A DNA stretch of 64,000 nucleotides from Arthrobacter sp. EpRS71 (GTDB lineage Bacteria > Actinomycetota > Actinomycetes > Actinomycetales > Micrococcaceae). Under the pieces are notes generated by a model. It worked only from the letters and a program-made list of their open reading frames with translations, did no database searches and was not told the DNA's origin. Shown here one piece after another: positions 55,420 through 63,846 of the stretch. Both the position numbers and the translations under genes were made by a program. The stretch covers positions 780,059-844,058 of the forward strand of contig NZ_LNUV01000003.1 in NCBI RefSeq assembly GCF_001512285.1. Reading direction: 5' to 3'. Numbering within the stretch: position 1 is the stretch's first letter; every line of letters starts with the position of its first letter.

Positions 55420-56709
55420 GTGAGTCAGATTTCACGCAGGCAGGCCATGGCTGTTCTCGGAGCTCTGGGTTTTGGCGCAACCGCCGCAGCATGCGCAGGA
55501 CCGGGTGGGTCCACCGCCCCAGGTGGAGCCACAGGTCCGGCCGCTCCTGCCACCGGCGCCATCACCGGGAGGGTGTCCTTCGCCCACTGGCGCGGCGAGG
55601 ACAAGGCGGTGTTCGACGAGCTCATCAAACGCTTCGCAGCAAAGAACAGCGGCGTGGAGGTCGTGCAAGATATTTCCACGTCCAACGACTACAACGCCCA
55701 GGGCCTGCAGAAGGTCCGAGGCGCTGCCATCGGCGATTCATTTGCCACCTTCCGCGGCGCGCAGTTCAACAATTTCAGCGAAGCCGGGATCTACACGGAG
55801 CTGAAGAACAGCAAAGCTGTTGGAAACTACCAGAAGGGGCTGCTGGCAGCTGGACAGTCCGGAGACAGCCAACTGGGTCTGCCGTATCAGGTGGTCTTCC
55901 CCATGCCGATGGCCAACACGGACCTCTTCGACAAGGCCGGCGCGGAACTGGCTCCCAAGGACTGGGACGCTTTCCTGGCCATGTGCGAGAAACTTGCCTC
56001 GTCCGGCGTCGTCCCTATCTCCTGGCCCGGAGGCGATGTGGGAAATGGCGGTCAGCTGTTTAACTGCATGATCGCCAACAATGCCCCCGCAGATGACATG
56101 TGTGCTCAGATCGAGCAGGGCAAGCTCAAGTGCACGGACGACTGGTTCATCAAGATGCTGAACCAGTACAAGGACCTGATCCCCTACCTTCAGCCCAATG
56201 CCACCGGCACCGCGGTGGAACCGGCACAGAACCTGTTCTCACAAGGCAAAGCCGCAATGCTCGCCACAGGTTCGTACCACATTGCGGCTGTCCGCAACCT
56301 GGGTGCGGCATTCCCCATCGAACTGGTCTTCCCCAACACCTCCACAGACGGCAACGCCACGTTCGAGGGCGTCTACAACGCCACGTTCATCCTGGGCGTC
56401 AATTCCGCCAGCAAGAACCAGGCGGCAGCGGCAGCATGGATTGATTTCCTGTCCGAACCGGAGAACGCCGGATACTACGCCAATCAGACGGCACAGCATG
56501 TCTCTGTCAAGGACGTCGAGTACACCAACGCGGACCTCAAGCGTTTGAGCCCGTGGCTGGACAAGAAGACGGCCCTGGCTGCCCGTTTCCAGTTCCAGAA
56601 CCTGGACGTCCGCAACGCCGTCGAAGCCAGCGCCACGGCGGTCATCTCCGGCAGCAGCCCGGAACAAGCAGCTGAAGCAGCCCAGAAGATTGTTGACGAA
56701 CGGCTATGA
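55420..56709 (+). CDS. ABC importer, solute-binding lipoprotein (probable sulfoquinovosyl-glycerol binding)
   Basis: 429 residues, GTG start behind GAGGAG. Twin-arginine pair (RR, residues 6-7) and a lipobox with Cys25 (AAAC), so probably Tat-exported and lipid-anchored. Mature part is a family-1 sugar-binding protein (RVSFAHWRGEDKAVFDELIK, LPYQVVFPMPMANTDLFDK, GKAAMLATGSYHIAAV). Ligand inferred from the cluster to be sulfoquinovose glycosides. Overlaps the permease gene (ATGA). Confidence 0.9.
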   Translation: MSQISRRQAMAVLGALGFGATAAACAGPGGSTAPGGATGPAAPATGAITGRVSFAHWRGEDKAVFDELIKRFAAKNSGVEVVQDISTSNDYNAQGLQKVRGAAIGDSFATFRGAQFNNFSEAGIYTELKNSKAVGNYQKGLLAAGQSGDSQLGLPYQVVFPMPMANTDLFDKAGAELAPKDWDAFLAMCEKLASSGVVPISWPGGDVGNGGQLFNCMIANNAPADDMCAQIEQGKLKCTDDWFIKMLNQYKDLIPYLQPNATGTAVEPAQNLFSQGKAAMLATGSYHIAAVRNLGAAFPIELVFPNTSTDGNATFEGVYNATFILGVNSASKNQAAAAAWIDFLSEPENAGYYANQTAQHVSVKDVEYTNADLKRLSPWLDKKTALAARFQFQNLDVRNAVEASATAVISGSSPEQAAEAAQKIVDERL

Positions 56710-57662
56710 GCACCCATACCGGAACGGCTGCCAAGCGAAAGGCGCCGGACAGCACCACCGAAGCTGCGTCGAAGAAGCGCCGGTCCCCTACCCGCGTGAA
56801 CCCAGCGCTGTATTTGTTCCCGCTTCCAGCAGTTGCCATCATCGCCTTCTTCCTGGTGATGCCCACGCTGCAGGCTTTCCAATACGCTGTCACGGACTGG
56901 AACGGGTTCTCGGCAGCATTCAACTACGTAGGTGTGGACAATTTCGTCCGGGCATTCACCAAGGATTCGCTGTTCACCAACGCCCTGACCAACAACCTGA
57001 AGTTCGTTTTGCTGGTAGTCATCGCGCAAACCGTATTCTCGTTGCTGCTGGCGCTGCTGCTGGTAAAGAACTCCCGCGGAAATGTGGTGCTGCGTGCTTT
57101 GTTCTTCTTCCCCACCATTCTGTCCTCGGTGTCCGTGGCCTTCATCTGGAAGTTCATCTACGATCCCAACTTTGGTCTCGCCAACTCCGCTCTGGGCGCC
57201 ATAGGTTTGGAAGGCCTTCAGGGCTCATACCTCGGCAACAATTCCCAAGCACTGTATTGGGTTGCGGTAACGCAGGTGTGGTTCCACGCAGGCCAAATGA
57301 TGGTTGTCTACATCGCAGGCCTCCAGGCCATTCCGCGTGAACTGTATGAAGCAGCCGAGATGGACGGTGCCAATAAGTGGCAGCAATTCAAGTCCATCAC
57401 GTGGCCGTTCGTAGCCCCGGCCACATCCATCGTGGTCGCTTACACCACGGTCCAGTCGTTCAAGGCCTTTGACCTGATCCTGGGTATCGCGGGCAACCCA
57501 CCCAAAGGGTCCTTGGACATTCTCTCCACCCGCATCTACAGCACTTTTGCCAACTCGGAGTTCGGATATGCCGCCGCTCAGTCAATCATCTTCATGGGGA
57601 TGATCGCCTTGGTCACCTGGCTGCAGCGCCGGTTGCTCCGTCTGACCCCGAAGGGGGAATGA
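56706..57662 (+). CDS. ABC importer permease 1
   Basis: 318 residues, basic N-terminal tail of about 35 residues, six membrane segments, EAA loop YEAAEMDGANKWQQFKSITWP. Pairs with the following permease. As with the other two importers here, no ATPase is encoded. Confidence 0.92.
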   Translation: MSTHTGTAAKRKAPDSTTEAASKKRRSPTRVNPALYLFPLPAVAIIAFFLVMPTLQAFQYAVTDWNGFSAAFNYVGVDNFVRAFTKDSLFTNALTNNLKFVLLVVIAQTVFSLLLALLLVKNSRGNVVLRALFFFPTILSSVSVAFIWKFIYDPNFGLANSALGAIGLEGLQGSYLGNNSQALYWVAVTQVWFHAGQMMVVYIAGLQAIPRELYEAAEMDGANKWQQFKSITWPFVAPATSIVVAYTTVQSFKAFDLILGIAGNPPKGSLDILSTRIYSTFANSEFGYAAAQSIIFMGMIALVTWLQRRLLRLTPKGE

Positions 57663-57666
57663 CAGC

Positions 57667-58482
57667 ATGCTTGCATCAATCAGCCGCCGCGGAATCCTCG
57701 CCATCTACGCGGTCATTATCATCGTCCCCATCACTGTTGTCCTGTTTGGCAGCTTCAAGTCCACGCAGGAACTTTTCGAGGGTCCGTTCAGCCTTCCGCA
57801 GTCCCTCGCGCCGGATAACTTCGCCGAAGTCATTGGCGGCCAGGATCTCGGGTCATCCTTTCTGAACAGCGTCATCGTCACCGGGATTTCCGTTCCCGTC
57901 ACACTCTTCATTGCCAGCCTGGCTGGCTATGCAGTGGCCCGGCTGAGGGGCTTCGCATCGTGGGCCATCTTCGGATTCCTGGTCCTGGGAATGGCCATCC
58001 CGGCCCAGGCCAACATGGTGCCCCTGTATGTGCTGTTCGGCCGCATCGGCCTGCTGGACAACCTCACCGGACTCATCGTGGCCAACGTCGTCTCCACGCT
58101 GCCCATTGCCGTGTTCATCCTGGGCGGGTTCATGCGTACGCTGCCCAAAGAGCTCTACGAGGCATGCTCCATTGACGGTACCGGGCCATGGCGGACGTAC
58201 GTATCCATTGCCCTCCCGCTCTCGGCGCCCTCCATCGCTGCCGCTGCGATCTTCCTGTTCGTCATCCACTGGAACGAGCTGCTGTACCCGCTCTTGTTCA
58301 TCCAGTCCCCCGGAAACCGAACCCTTCCCTTGGCGTTGCTGAGCTTCCAGGGTGAATTCCAAACCAACTACCCGCTCTTGTTCGCCGGCGTCATCCTGGC
58401 ATCGCTGCCTGTTGTGGTGGCCTATGTCTTCCTGCAGCGCTACTTCGTTGCCGGCATTACCGCCGGTGCCAGCAAGGGATGA
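57667..58482 (+). CDS. ABC importer permease 2
   Basis: 271 residues, six membrane segments, EAA loop YEACSIDGTGPWRTYVSIALP. Starts four bases after permease 1. Completes the importer. Confidence 0.92.
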   Translation: MLASISRRGILAIYAVIIIVPITVVLFGSFKSTQELFEGPFSLPQSLAPDNFAEVIGGQDLGSSFLNSVIVTGISVPVTLFIASLAGYAVARLRGFASWAIFGFLVLGMAIPAQANMVPLYVLFGRIGLLDNLTGLIVANVVSTLPIAVFILGGFMRTLPKELYEACSIDGTGPWRTYVSIALPLSAPSIAAAAIFLFVIHWNELLYPLLFIQSPGNRTLPLALLSFQGEFQTNYPLLFAGVILASLPVVVAYVFLQRYFVAGITAGASKG

Positions 58483-58540
58483 GCGCCATGCGCGGCACAT
58501 CCCGTCATGGAACTCCATCAGCCAACGAAAGGCATTTACC

Positions 58541-59980
58541 GTGAACCTGAAGTCAGCGCAACACCTGATCAACGGAAACTGGCACTCGGGCGGAACAGCC
58601 AAGGATGTAACAGACCCGGGGAACGGGAGCACAGTAGGCGAGGTGGCCTGGGGAACAGCCGAGGACGCGGGCAAAGCCGCTGACGCTGCTGCAGAAGCGT
58701 TCGGCGCATGGTCCCGAACCACTGCCCGCACCCGCGCCGACCTCCTCCGCAACGCCGCTGCGCTGTTGTCCGAACGCCGCGACGAACTGGCGCATACCCT
58801 GGCGTTGGAAGCGGGCAAGCGACTCCCCGAGGCGCAAGGCGAAGTGGACTTCTCAGTGGAGTACTTCCGCTGGTTCGCCGAGGAAGTGCGCCGTACAACC
58901 GGTACCGTCAGCCCACCCGAACTCCGGGGCCGCCGGCACCTCAGCACCAGCAAGCCCATTGGGGTTGCCCTGAGCCTCACCCCATGGAACTTTCCAGTTT
59001 CCATCCAGGCCCGCAAACTCGCCGCCATGCTTGCGGCCGGCTGCACCGTGGTGGGCCGGGTCTCCGAGAAGGCACCGCTTGCCGCCACCGGCCTTTTCGA
59101 GATCCTGCACGACGCCGGATTCCCCGCTGGAGTGGTCAACCTGGTGCACGGCCCCTCCCGCGAAATCACCGGTGCTCTACTCAAGCACCCCGCAGTCCGC
59201 GCCGTCAGCTTTACTGGCTCCACCGGGGTTGGCCGGCAGATCATGGCTTCTGCCTCCGAACGCGTAGTGAGGCCACTGCTGGAACTTGGCGGCAACGCAC
59301 CGTTCATCGTCTTCGAGGACGCAGACCTGGACGCCGCTGTTGAGGGGGCAGTGCTCGGAAGGCTCCGCAACACAGGACAGTCCTGCGTCGCTGCCAACCG
59401 GTTCCTGGTCCAAGACAGCATCGCGGACGAATTTGGCCGGAAACTTGCCGCGAAATTCGACGCCATGACCATCGGGCATGGGGTGCCAGACGGCGACGAA
59501 CCCGTCCCGGATCTTGGTCCTGTCATTGATGTTGAGCGCGTCACCGCTGTGCAGGCCCTGGTGGACGATGCCCTTGGCCGCGGAGCCCGCCGCCTCACTG
59601 AACGTACCCACGTTCCCGGCGGAGGCTCCTTCATGGCACCGACGCTTCTCACTGATGTTCCCGACGACGCCCCTTTGGTGAGCGACGAAGTCTTCGGTCC
59701 CGCGGCAGGAGTCATCACCTTCTCCTCGGAAGAGGAAGCCATCAGGAAGGCAAATGCCACCGAGATGGGACTTGCAGCCTACGTCTGGAGCAGCAGCCCC
59801 AAACGCGGCTGGGACATCCCTGAACAGCTCGAAGCAGGCATTGTAGGAGTCAACGATCCTCTCCCGTCCGTGGCCTTCGCACCCATGGGCGGCGCCAAGC
59901 AGTCCGGCCTGGGCCGGGAGGGATCAAGCCTCGGCCTGGAGGAGTTTGAGGAGGTCCAGTACGTGGCCTGGAAGCCCTGA
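58541..59980 (+). CDS. aldehyde dehydrogenase, probable sulfolactaldehyde dehydrogenase
   Basis: 479 residues; GTG start with GAAAGG upstream. ALDH motifs: TPWNFP (148-152), ELGGNAPF with Glu247, NTGQSCVAANRF with the catalytic Cys281. The cofactor loop that usually reads VVxKPxE is VVGRVSEKAP, so Lys is replaced by Arg173. Oxidises sulfolactaldehyde from the aldolase to sulfolactate with NAD(P). GabD/succinate-semialdehyde-type enzymes are the nearest class; the substrate is inferred from the operon. Followed directly by the exporter. Confidence 0.86.
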   Translation: MNLKSAQHLINGNWHSGGTAKDVTDPGNGSTVGEVAWGTAEDAGKAADAAAEAFGAWSRTTARTRADLLRNAAALLSERRDELAHTLALEAGKRLPEAQGEVDFSVEYFRWFAEEVRRTTGTVSPPELRGRRHLSTSKPIGVALSLTPWNFPVSIQARKLAAMLAAGCTVVGRVSEKAPLAATGLFEILHDAGFPAGVVNLVHGPSREITGALLKHPAVRAVSFTGSTGVGRQIMASASERVVRPLLELGGNAPFIVFEDADLDAAVEGAVLGRLRNTGQSCVAANRFLVQDSIADEFGRKLAAKFDAMTIGHGVPDGDEPVPDLGPVIDVERVTAVQALVDDALGRGARRLTERTHVPGGGSFMAPTLLTDVPDDAPLVSDEVFGPAAGVITFSSEEEAIRKANATEMGLAAYVWSSSPKRGWDIPEQLEAGIVGVNDPLPSVAFAPMGGAKQSGLGREGSSLGLEEFEEVQYVAWKP

Positions 59981-60724
59981 ATGCTGACTACCGGACTTGT
60001 TCTGGGCGCTGTGCTGATGGGCGCCGGGATGCAACGCGTTACCGGTATGGGGTTTGCCTTGGTAGCGGCCCCGTTTCTGGTACTTCTCCTCGGCCCCGCC
60101 GAAGGTGTGGTGCTGGTGAACGTGTGCGGGGCCGTGACAGCGGGTGCCATCATCTTCCGCGTCAAGCGGGATATTGACTGGAAGAGGTATGTAGCGCTCG
60201 CTGCCTCGGCTCTTCTGGGGATTATCCCGGCCGCAATCCTCGTCCGGTACCTTCCGCCACCGGTCCTGGAGATTTCGATCGGGGTGACCCTTGCTGTTGG
60301 ACTGACAGTCCTGCTGGTCATGAAGTCCGCTGTCCTGCCCCAGCGTCGCCGCTACCTCTTGACCGCGGGTGGCCTCAGCGGCTTCATGAACACTGCCGCG
60401 GGTGTGGGGGGACCGGCCGTCAGCATCTACTCCATAGCTACCCGGTGGCAGCACAAGTCATTCGCAGCCACGATGCAGCCCTACTTTTTCACCATCGGCG
60501 CCTTTTCCCTGATCTCCAAAGCAGTCACCGCACCAGCCTCGTTTCCGGTCCTGCCGATGACCATGTGGCTCGGGGTCGCTGCCGCCTGCCTGGTGGGACT
60601 CGTTCTGGGTGACCTCGCGTCCAGGCGGGTGTCCACCAAGGCCGCCCAGATTCTCCTGATTGTCCTTGCATACCTGGGAGCAGCAGCAACCATCATTCGC
60701 GGTGTGCTGGACGCAATGGGCTGA
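59981..60724 (+). CDS. TauE/SafE family sulfonate exporter
   Basis: 247 residues with about eight membrane segments and the two-repeat TauE/SafE pattern (VTGMGFALVAAPFLVLLLGP in the first, GLSGFMNTAAGVGGPAVSIY in the second). Family members export sulfoacetate, sulfolactate or sulfite. Its ATG follows the dehydrogenase stop without a gap, so export of sulfolactate is the likely role. Confidence 0.88.
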   Translation: MLTTGLVLGAVLMGAGMQRVTGMGFALVAAPFLVLLLGPAEGVVLVNVCGAVTAGAIIFRVKRDIDWKRYVALAASALLGIIPAAILVRYLPPPVLEISIGVTLAVGLTVLLVMKSAVLPQRRRYLLTAGGLSGFMNTAAGVGGPAVSIYSIATRWQHKSFAATMQPYFFTIGAFSLISKAVTAPASFPVLPMTMWLGVAAACLVGLVLGDLASRRVSTKAAQILLIVLAYLGAAATIIRGVLDAMG

Positions 60725-60776
60725 CCGCCCGACCCACCAACTTTAGAATCCCACCACCACCTTCGAAAGGACTGTC

Positions 60777-60980
60777 ATGTCCCTCGCTTCATCAAAGATC
60801 GCTTCATCAGAAGAACGTACCCTGCGAGTTTCCACACCCCAGGGGGAACCTGTTGCCCTCTCGATTGATGCTTCCGATGCTGTGGCCGTTCGGCTGGAAA
60901 TTGACAGCAACTGCGGCTGTGCCCACAGCACGGTTCGGGGCGTCGGCTCCTACACGGATACCGACTTCGGTAAACGCTGA
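60777..60980 (+). CDS. small protein of unknown function, 67 aa
   Basis: Begins MSLASSKIASSEERTLRVST, has GAAAGGA upstream and lies 52 bp after the exporter gene in the same direction. Two cysteines in SNCGCAHSTV are the only striking residues. No hydrophobic segment or known family. It could be a real member of the cluster or a chance frame; the ribosome binding site favours the first. Confidence 0.45.
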   Translation: MSLASSKIASSEERTLRVSTPQGEPVALSIDASDAVAVRLEIDSNCGCAHSTVRGVGSYTDTDFGKR

Positions 60981-61021
60981 GTTCCACGGGTGGCGTCTCG
61001 TGTGCTCGAGCGACGCTGGTA

Positions 61022-61039
61022 GTGTTGGTTTTCCAACAC
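61022..61039. promoter_or_regulatory. SQ operator upstream of the phosphohexomutase
   Basis: GTGTTGGTTTTCCAACAC, identical arms to the deoR-proximal site with a different centre. It overlaps TTGGTT (61025-61030), a possible -35 element, and lies 46 bases before the ATG, so this gene has its own regulated promoter. Confidence 0.78.
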
Positions 61040-61084
61040 ATACCGTTTACTTCCTATCACTGAGGCGTACCTCCAAGGAGAACT

Positions 61085-62479
61085 ATGGATCTTTCCTCAT
61101 CTTTCAAGGCCTACGACGTCCGTGGCTTGGTGGGGGTTTCCCTCACCGATGACGTTGCAGAGGCCATCGGGGCAGCATTCGTGGACGTCCTGGGCCTTGC
61201 CGGCAAGTCTGTGTTCTGCGGCGGAGACATGCGTCCGTCGTCCAAAGGGTTCGTATCTGCGTTCTCCCAAGGGGCCGCAACCCGGGGAGCCGACGTCTAC
61301 GACCTCGGGCTCATTGCCACCGACGAACTCTATTTTGCGTGCGGGGCCATGAACGCAGCCGGTGCCATCTTCACAGCCAGCCATAACCCTGCCCAGTACA
61401 ACGGAATCAAGATGGCCAAGGCTGGCGCCGTCCCCATCTCTTCCGACACGGGTCTGTTTGAGATCCGGGACCTCGCCCAACGCTATCTGGACGAAGGGTA
61501 TCCCGAGGCTCACGAAGTGGGGACCATGGCCCCGCTCGACGTTCTTGGCAAGTACGCGCGCAAGCTTCGTTCGCTCGTAAACCTTGCGGGGATCCGGCCA
61601 CTGAAAGTTGTAGTTGACGCAGGGAATGGCATGGCCGGACTCACCGTACCTGCCGTCTTGGGCAGCCAACTGCTGGACGCTTTGCCGCTGACCATCGTCC
61701 CGTTGTATTTCGAGCTGGACGGCACCTTCCCCAACCACCCCGCCAATCCCTTGGAACCGGAGAACCTCCGGGATCTGCAAGCAGCCGTGCTTGCCCACGG
61801 CGCGGACCTTGGGTTGGCATTCGACGGCGATGCGGACCGCTGCTTTGTTGTGGACGAGACCGGTCACCCGGTGACGCCCTCCGCCATTACCTCCATGATC
61901 GCGGTGCGCGAGATTTCAAGGGTCCAAGCAGCGGGTCAGGGCAACCCGGTGGTGATCCACAACTTGATAACGTCCCAGTCGGTGCCCGAGTTCGTGAAAG
62001 CGGCCGGCGGCAGGCCAGTCCGCACGCGAGTAGGCCACTCGTTCATCAAGGCCCAAATGGCCGAAGAGGACGCCGTCTTTGGTGGGGAACACTCTGCCCA
62101 CTACTACTTCCGCGACTTCTACAACGCTGACACCGGGATGCTGGCGGCCATGCACGTACTCGCTGCTCTGGGTGAGCAGCCCGGCACCCTTTCCTCCCTT
62201 GCACGGCAGTACGAACCGTACTCGGCCAGCGGCGAAATCAACTCAACAGTGGCGGATGTTTCCCGAGCCATTGCAGACGTGCGCAGAACCTACGATCAGA
62301 CGGAAGGTGTCCGCATCGATGACCTGGACGGGTTGAGCGTGATCGCCGAGTCGGGCGAATGGTGGTTCAATCTCAGGGCATCAAACACGGAAGAACTTCT
62401 TCGGCTCAACGTTGAAGCCGCCGATCCCCTGACCATGGGCCGCATGCGGGATGACGTCCTGGAACTGATCAGGAAGTAG
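61085..62479 (+). CDS. phosphomannomutase/phosphoglucomutase
   Basis: 464 residues, alpha-D-phosphohexomutase family: phosphoserine loop TASHNPAQYNGIKM, metal loop FDGDADRCFVVDE and sugar-binding GGEHSAHYYFRD, phosphate-binding RASNTEELLRLN near the C-terminus. Interconverts hexose 1- and 6-phosphates. Located at the end of the sulfoquinovose cluster under its own operator, suggesting that growth on this C3-yielding sugar needs gluconeogenic hexose phosphate flow. Confidence 0.9.
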   Translation: MDLSSSFKAYDVRGLVGVSLTDDVAEAIGAAFVDVLGLAGKSVFCGGDMRPSSKGFVSAFSQGAATRGADVYDLGLIATDELYFACGAMNAAGAIFTASHNPAQYNGIKMAKAGAVPISSDTGLFEIRDLAQRYLDEGYPEAHEVGTMAPLDVLGKYARKLRSLVNLAGIRPLKVVVDAGNGMAGLTVPAVLGSQLLDALPLTIVPLYFELDGTFPNHPANPLEPENLRDLQAAVLAHGADLGLAFDGDADRCFVVDETGHPVTPSAITSMIAVREISRVQAAGQGNPVVIHNLITSQSVPEFVKAAGGRPVRTRVGHSFIKAQMAEEDAVFGGEHSAHYYFRDFYNADTGMLAAMHVLAALGEQPGTLSSLARQYEPYSASGEINSTVADVSRAIADVRRTYDQTEGVRIDDLDGLSVIAESGEWWFNLRASNTEELLRLNVEAADPLTMGRMRDDVLELIRK

Positions 62480-62519
62480 CCACTCCACACCAGCGGCGCC
62501 GGCTGGCGAATGGCCACCA

Positions 62520-62568
62520 AACAGAAGCGTTCGACGGCGGGTTGCCACCGCCGTCGAACGCTTCTGTT
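62520..62568. repeat. 21-bp perfect palindrome between convergent genes (family B)
   Basis: Arms 62520-62540 (AACAGAAGCGTTCGACGGCG then G) and 62548-62568 are exact reverse complements around a 7-base centre. Same sequence family as 49745-49794; likely a bidirectional terminator between the mutase and DHFR-like genes. Confidence 0.88.
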
Positions 62569-62592
62569 GTGCTTGCAGTACTTGGTGCGCTG

Positions 62593-63201
62593 TTAGGCCT
62601 GGCTGATGTCGATGCCTGTGACCGGGGCGCCGGCCCGCTCGTAAACGAGGGCTACGGCGCCCTTCGCGAAGCCACGCGGTGGCTTTGCCAGGCGGAAGGC
62701 CGCGGGCTCGCCGGCTCCGTCGGGGAACAGGCGCTTACCCGAACCAAACGTGAGCGGGTAGAGGTACAGGTTGAGCCGGTCCACGAGGTCTGCTTCGAGT
62801 AATGATCTGGCGAGGTCGCCGCTGCCGATGACGTGAATGTCCTGGAATCTGTCCTTCAAAGCTCCCACCTCCGCAACGTCCGGCAAGGCTGTGGTCCCTG
62901 TCCATCCAGGGTCTGTCAGGGTCCGCGAGACCACGAACTTCGGCAGGGCGTTAAGAGTGTCGGCAATGTGGTCACTCTGGTTGGGCCAGAACCCGGCGAA
63001 GATGTCATAGGTCCTGCGGCCCAGCAGCAGCGCGTCCATCCGGTCGATTCCCGCGACGATCGCCTCGCCGCTCTCCTCGTCCGAGTACGCCGCCTGCCAA
63101 CCTCCGAACTCGAAGCCGCCCGAGGTGTCCTCGTCGGGACCGCCCGGCGCTTGATACACGCCGTCGAGGGTGATGAAAAGGTCAACGGAGAGAATTCCCA
63201 T
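62593..63201 (-). CDS. dihydrofolate reductase family protein (RibD C-terminal-like)
   Basis: 202 residues. Starts MGILSVDLFITLDGVYQAPG, then LLLGRRTYDIFAGFWP, KFVVSRTLTDPGW, IHVIGSGDLARSLLEADLVD and LNLYLYPLTFGSGKRLF, a RibD-C/DHFR-like fold. AGGAG before the ATG at 63201. Often annotated as a deaminase-reductase; NADPH-dependent reduction of an unknown substrate. Not likely the essential DHFR. Confidence 0.88.
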   Translation of the reverse strand: MGILSVDLFITLDGVYQAPGGPDEDTSGGFEFGGWQAAYSDEESGEAIVAGIDRMDALLLGRRTYDIFAGFWPNQSDHIADTLNALPKFVVSRTLTDPGWTGTTALPDVAEVGALKDRFQDIHVIGSGDLARSLLEADLVDRLNLYLYPLTFGSGKRLFPDGAGEPAAFRLAKPPRGFAKGAVALVYERAGAPVTGIDISQA

Positions 63202-63318
63202 GGTGTGCTCCTCTTGGTGAATTTTTCCAGGCCGCTCTTTGATGCGCGTCATCCTAGTCCGGACGCCGAGTTGGCGGGAGGGTCGCGCGGTAAGCCGGGT
63301 GGGGCTATTCTGGCGCGC

Positions 63319-63825
63319 ATGGCCCAGGCAAGCTCACCAGCACGTGCGTGGATCGGGACGGTTCTCTTCCTGTTCCTCGCACCCGGCATCGTGGCAGGAC
63401 TCGTTCCCGGACTGATCTCCGGCTGGCGGTGGTTTGACTGGGGCTCAGCGTGGTTGGTGGTGGTGATCGCGTGGGTCGCTGTTACCGCGGGCGCCGCGTT
63501 CCTCCTGCACGCCTTCGCTTTATTTGCCCTTCAGCGCGGAACGCCCGCTCCGGTGGCTCCCACTGAAACGCTGGTGGTGACGGGCGCCTACCGCTTTGTA
63601 CGCAATCCGATGTACCTCGCGGTGCTGAGCATCATTCTGGGCCAGGCGCTGCTATTCGGAAGTTGGGGGCTGGTGATCTATGCAGTGATTGTCCTCGCCG
63701 CGGTAGTCGCGTTTGTGAAGGGCTACGAGGAACCAACCCTCACCGAGTCCTACGGCGAGCAATACCTGAACTACCGACGCCATGTCCCAAGGTGGTGGCC
63801 GCGGTTCACGCCGTGGCGGGGGTAA
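63319..63825 (+). CDS. isoprenylcysteine carboxyl methyltransferase-like membrane protein
   Basis: 168 residues, four or five membrane segments. ICMT/PEMT-type signature TGAYRFVRNPMYLAVLSIIL and the C-terminal YGEQYLNYRRHVPRWWPR bind S-adenosylmethionine at the membrane. ATG at 63319 gives the standard length. Substrate unknown. Confidence 0.82.
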   Translation: MAQASSPARAWIGTVLFLFLAPGIVAGLVPGLISGWRWFDWGSAWLVVVIAWVAVTAGAAFLLHAFALFALQRGTPAPVAPTETLVVTGAYRFVRNPMYLAVLSIILGQALLFGSWGLVIYAVIVLAAVVAFVKGYEEPTLTESYGEQYLNYRRHVPRWWPRFTPWRG

Positions 63826-63846
63826 TCGCACTCGTTGCCGTACCGC

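Noticed and set aside
57853..59760. 635-codon minus-strand open frame over the importer and dehydrogenase
   Set aside because: Opposite real genes with complete motifs; the translation is serine/arginine/proline-rich and resembles no family.
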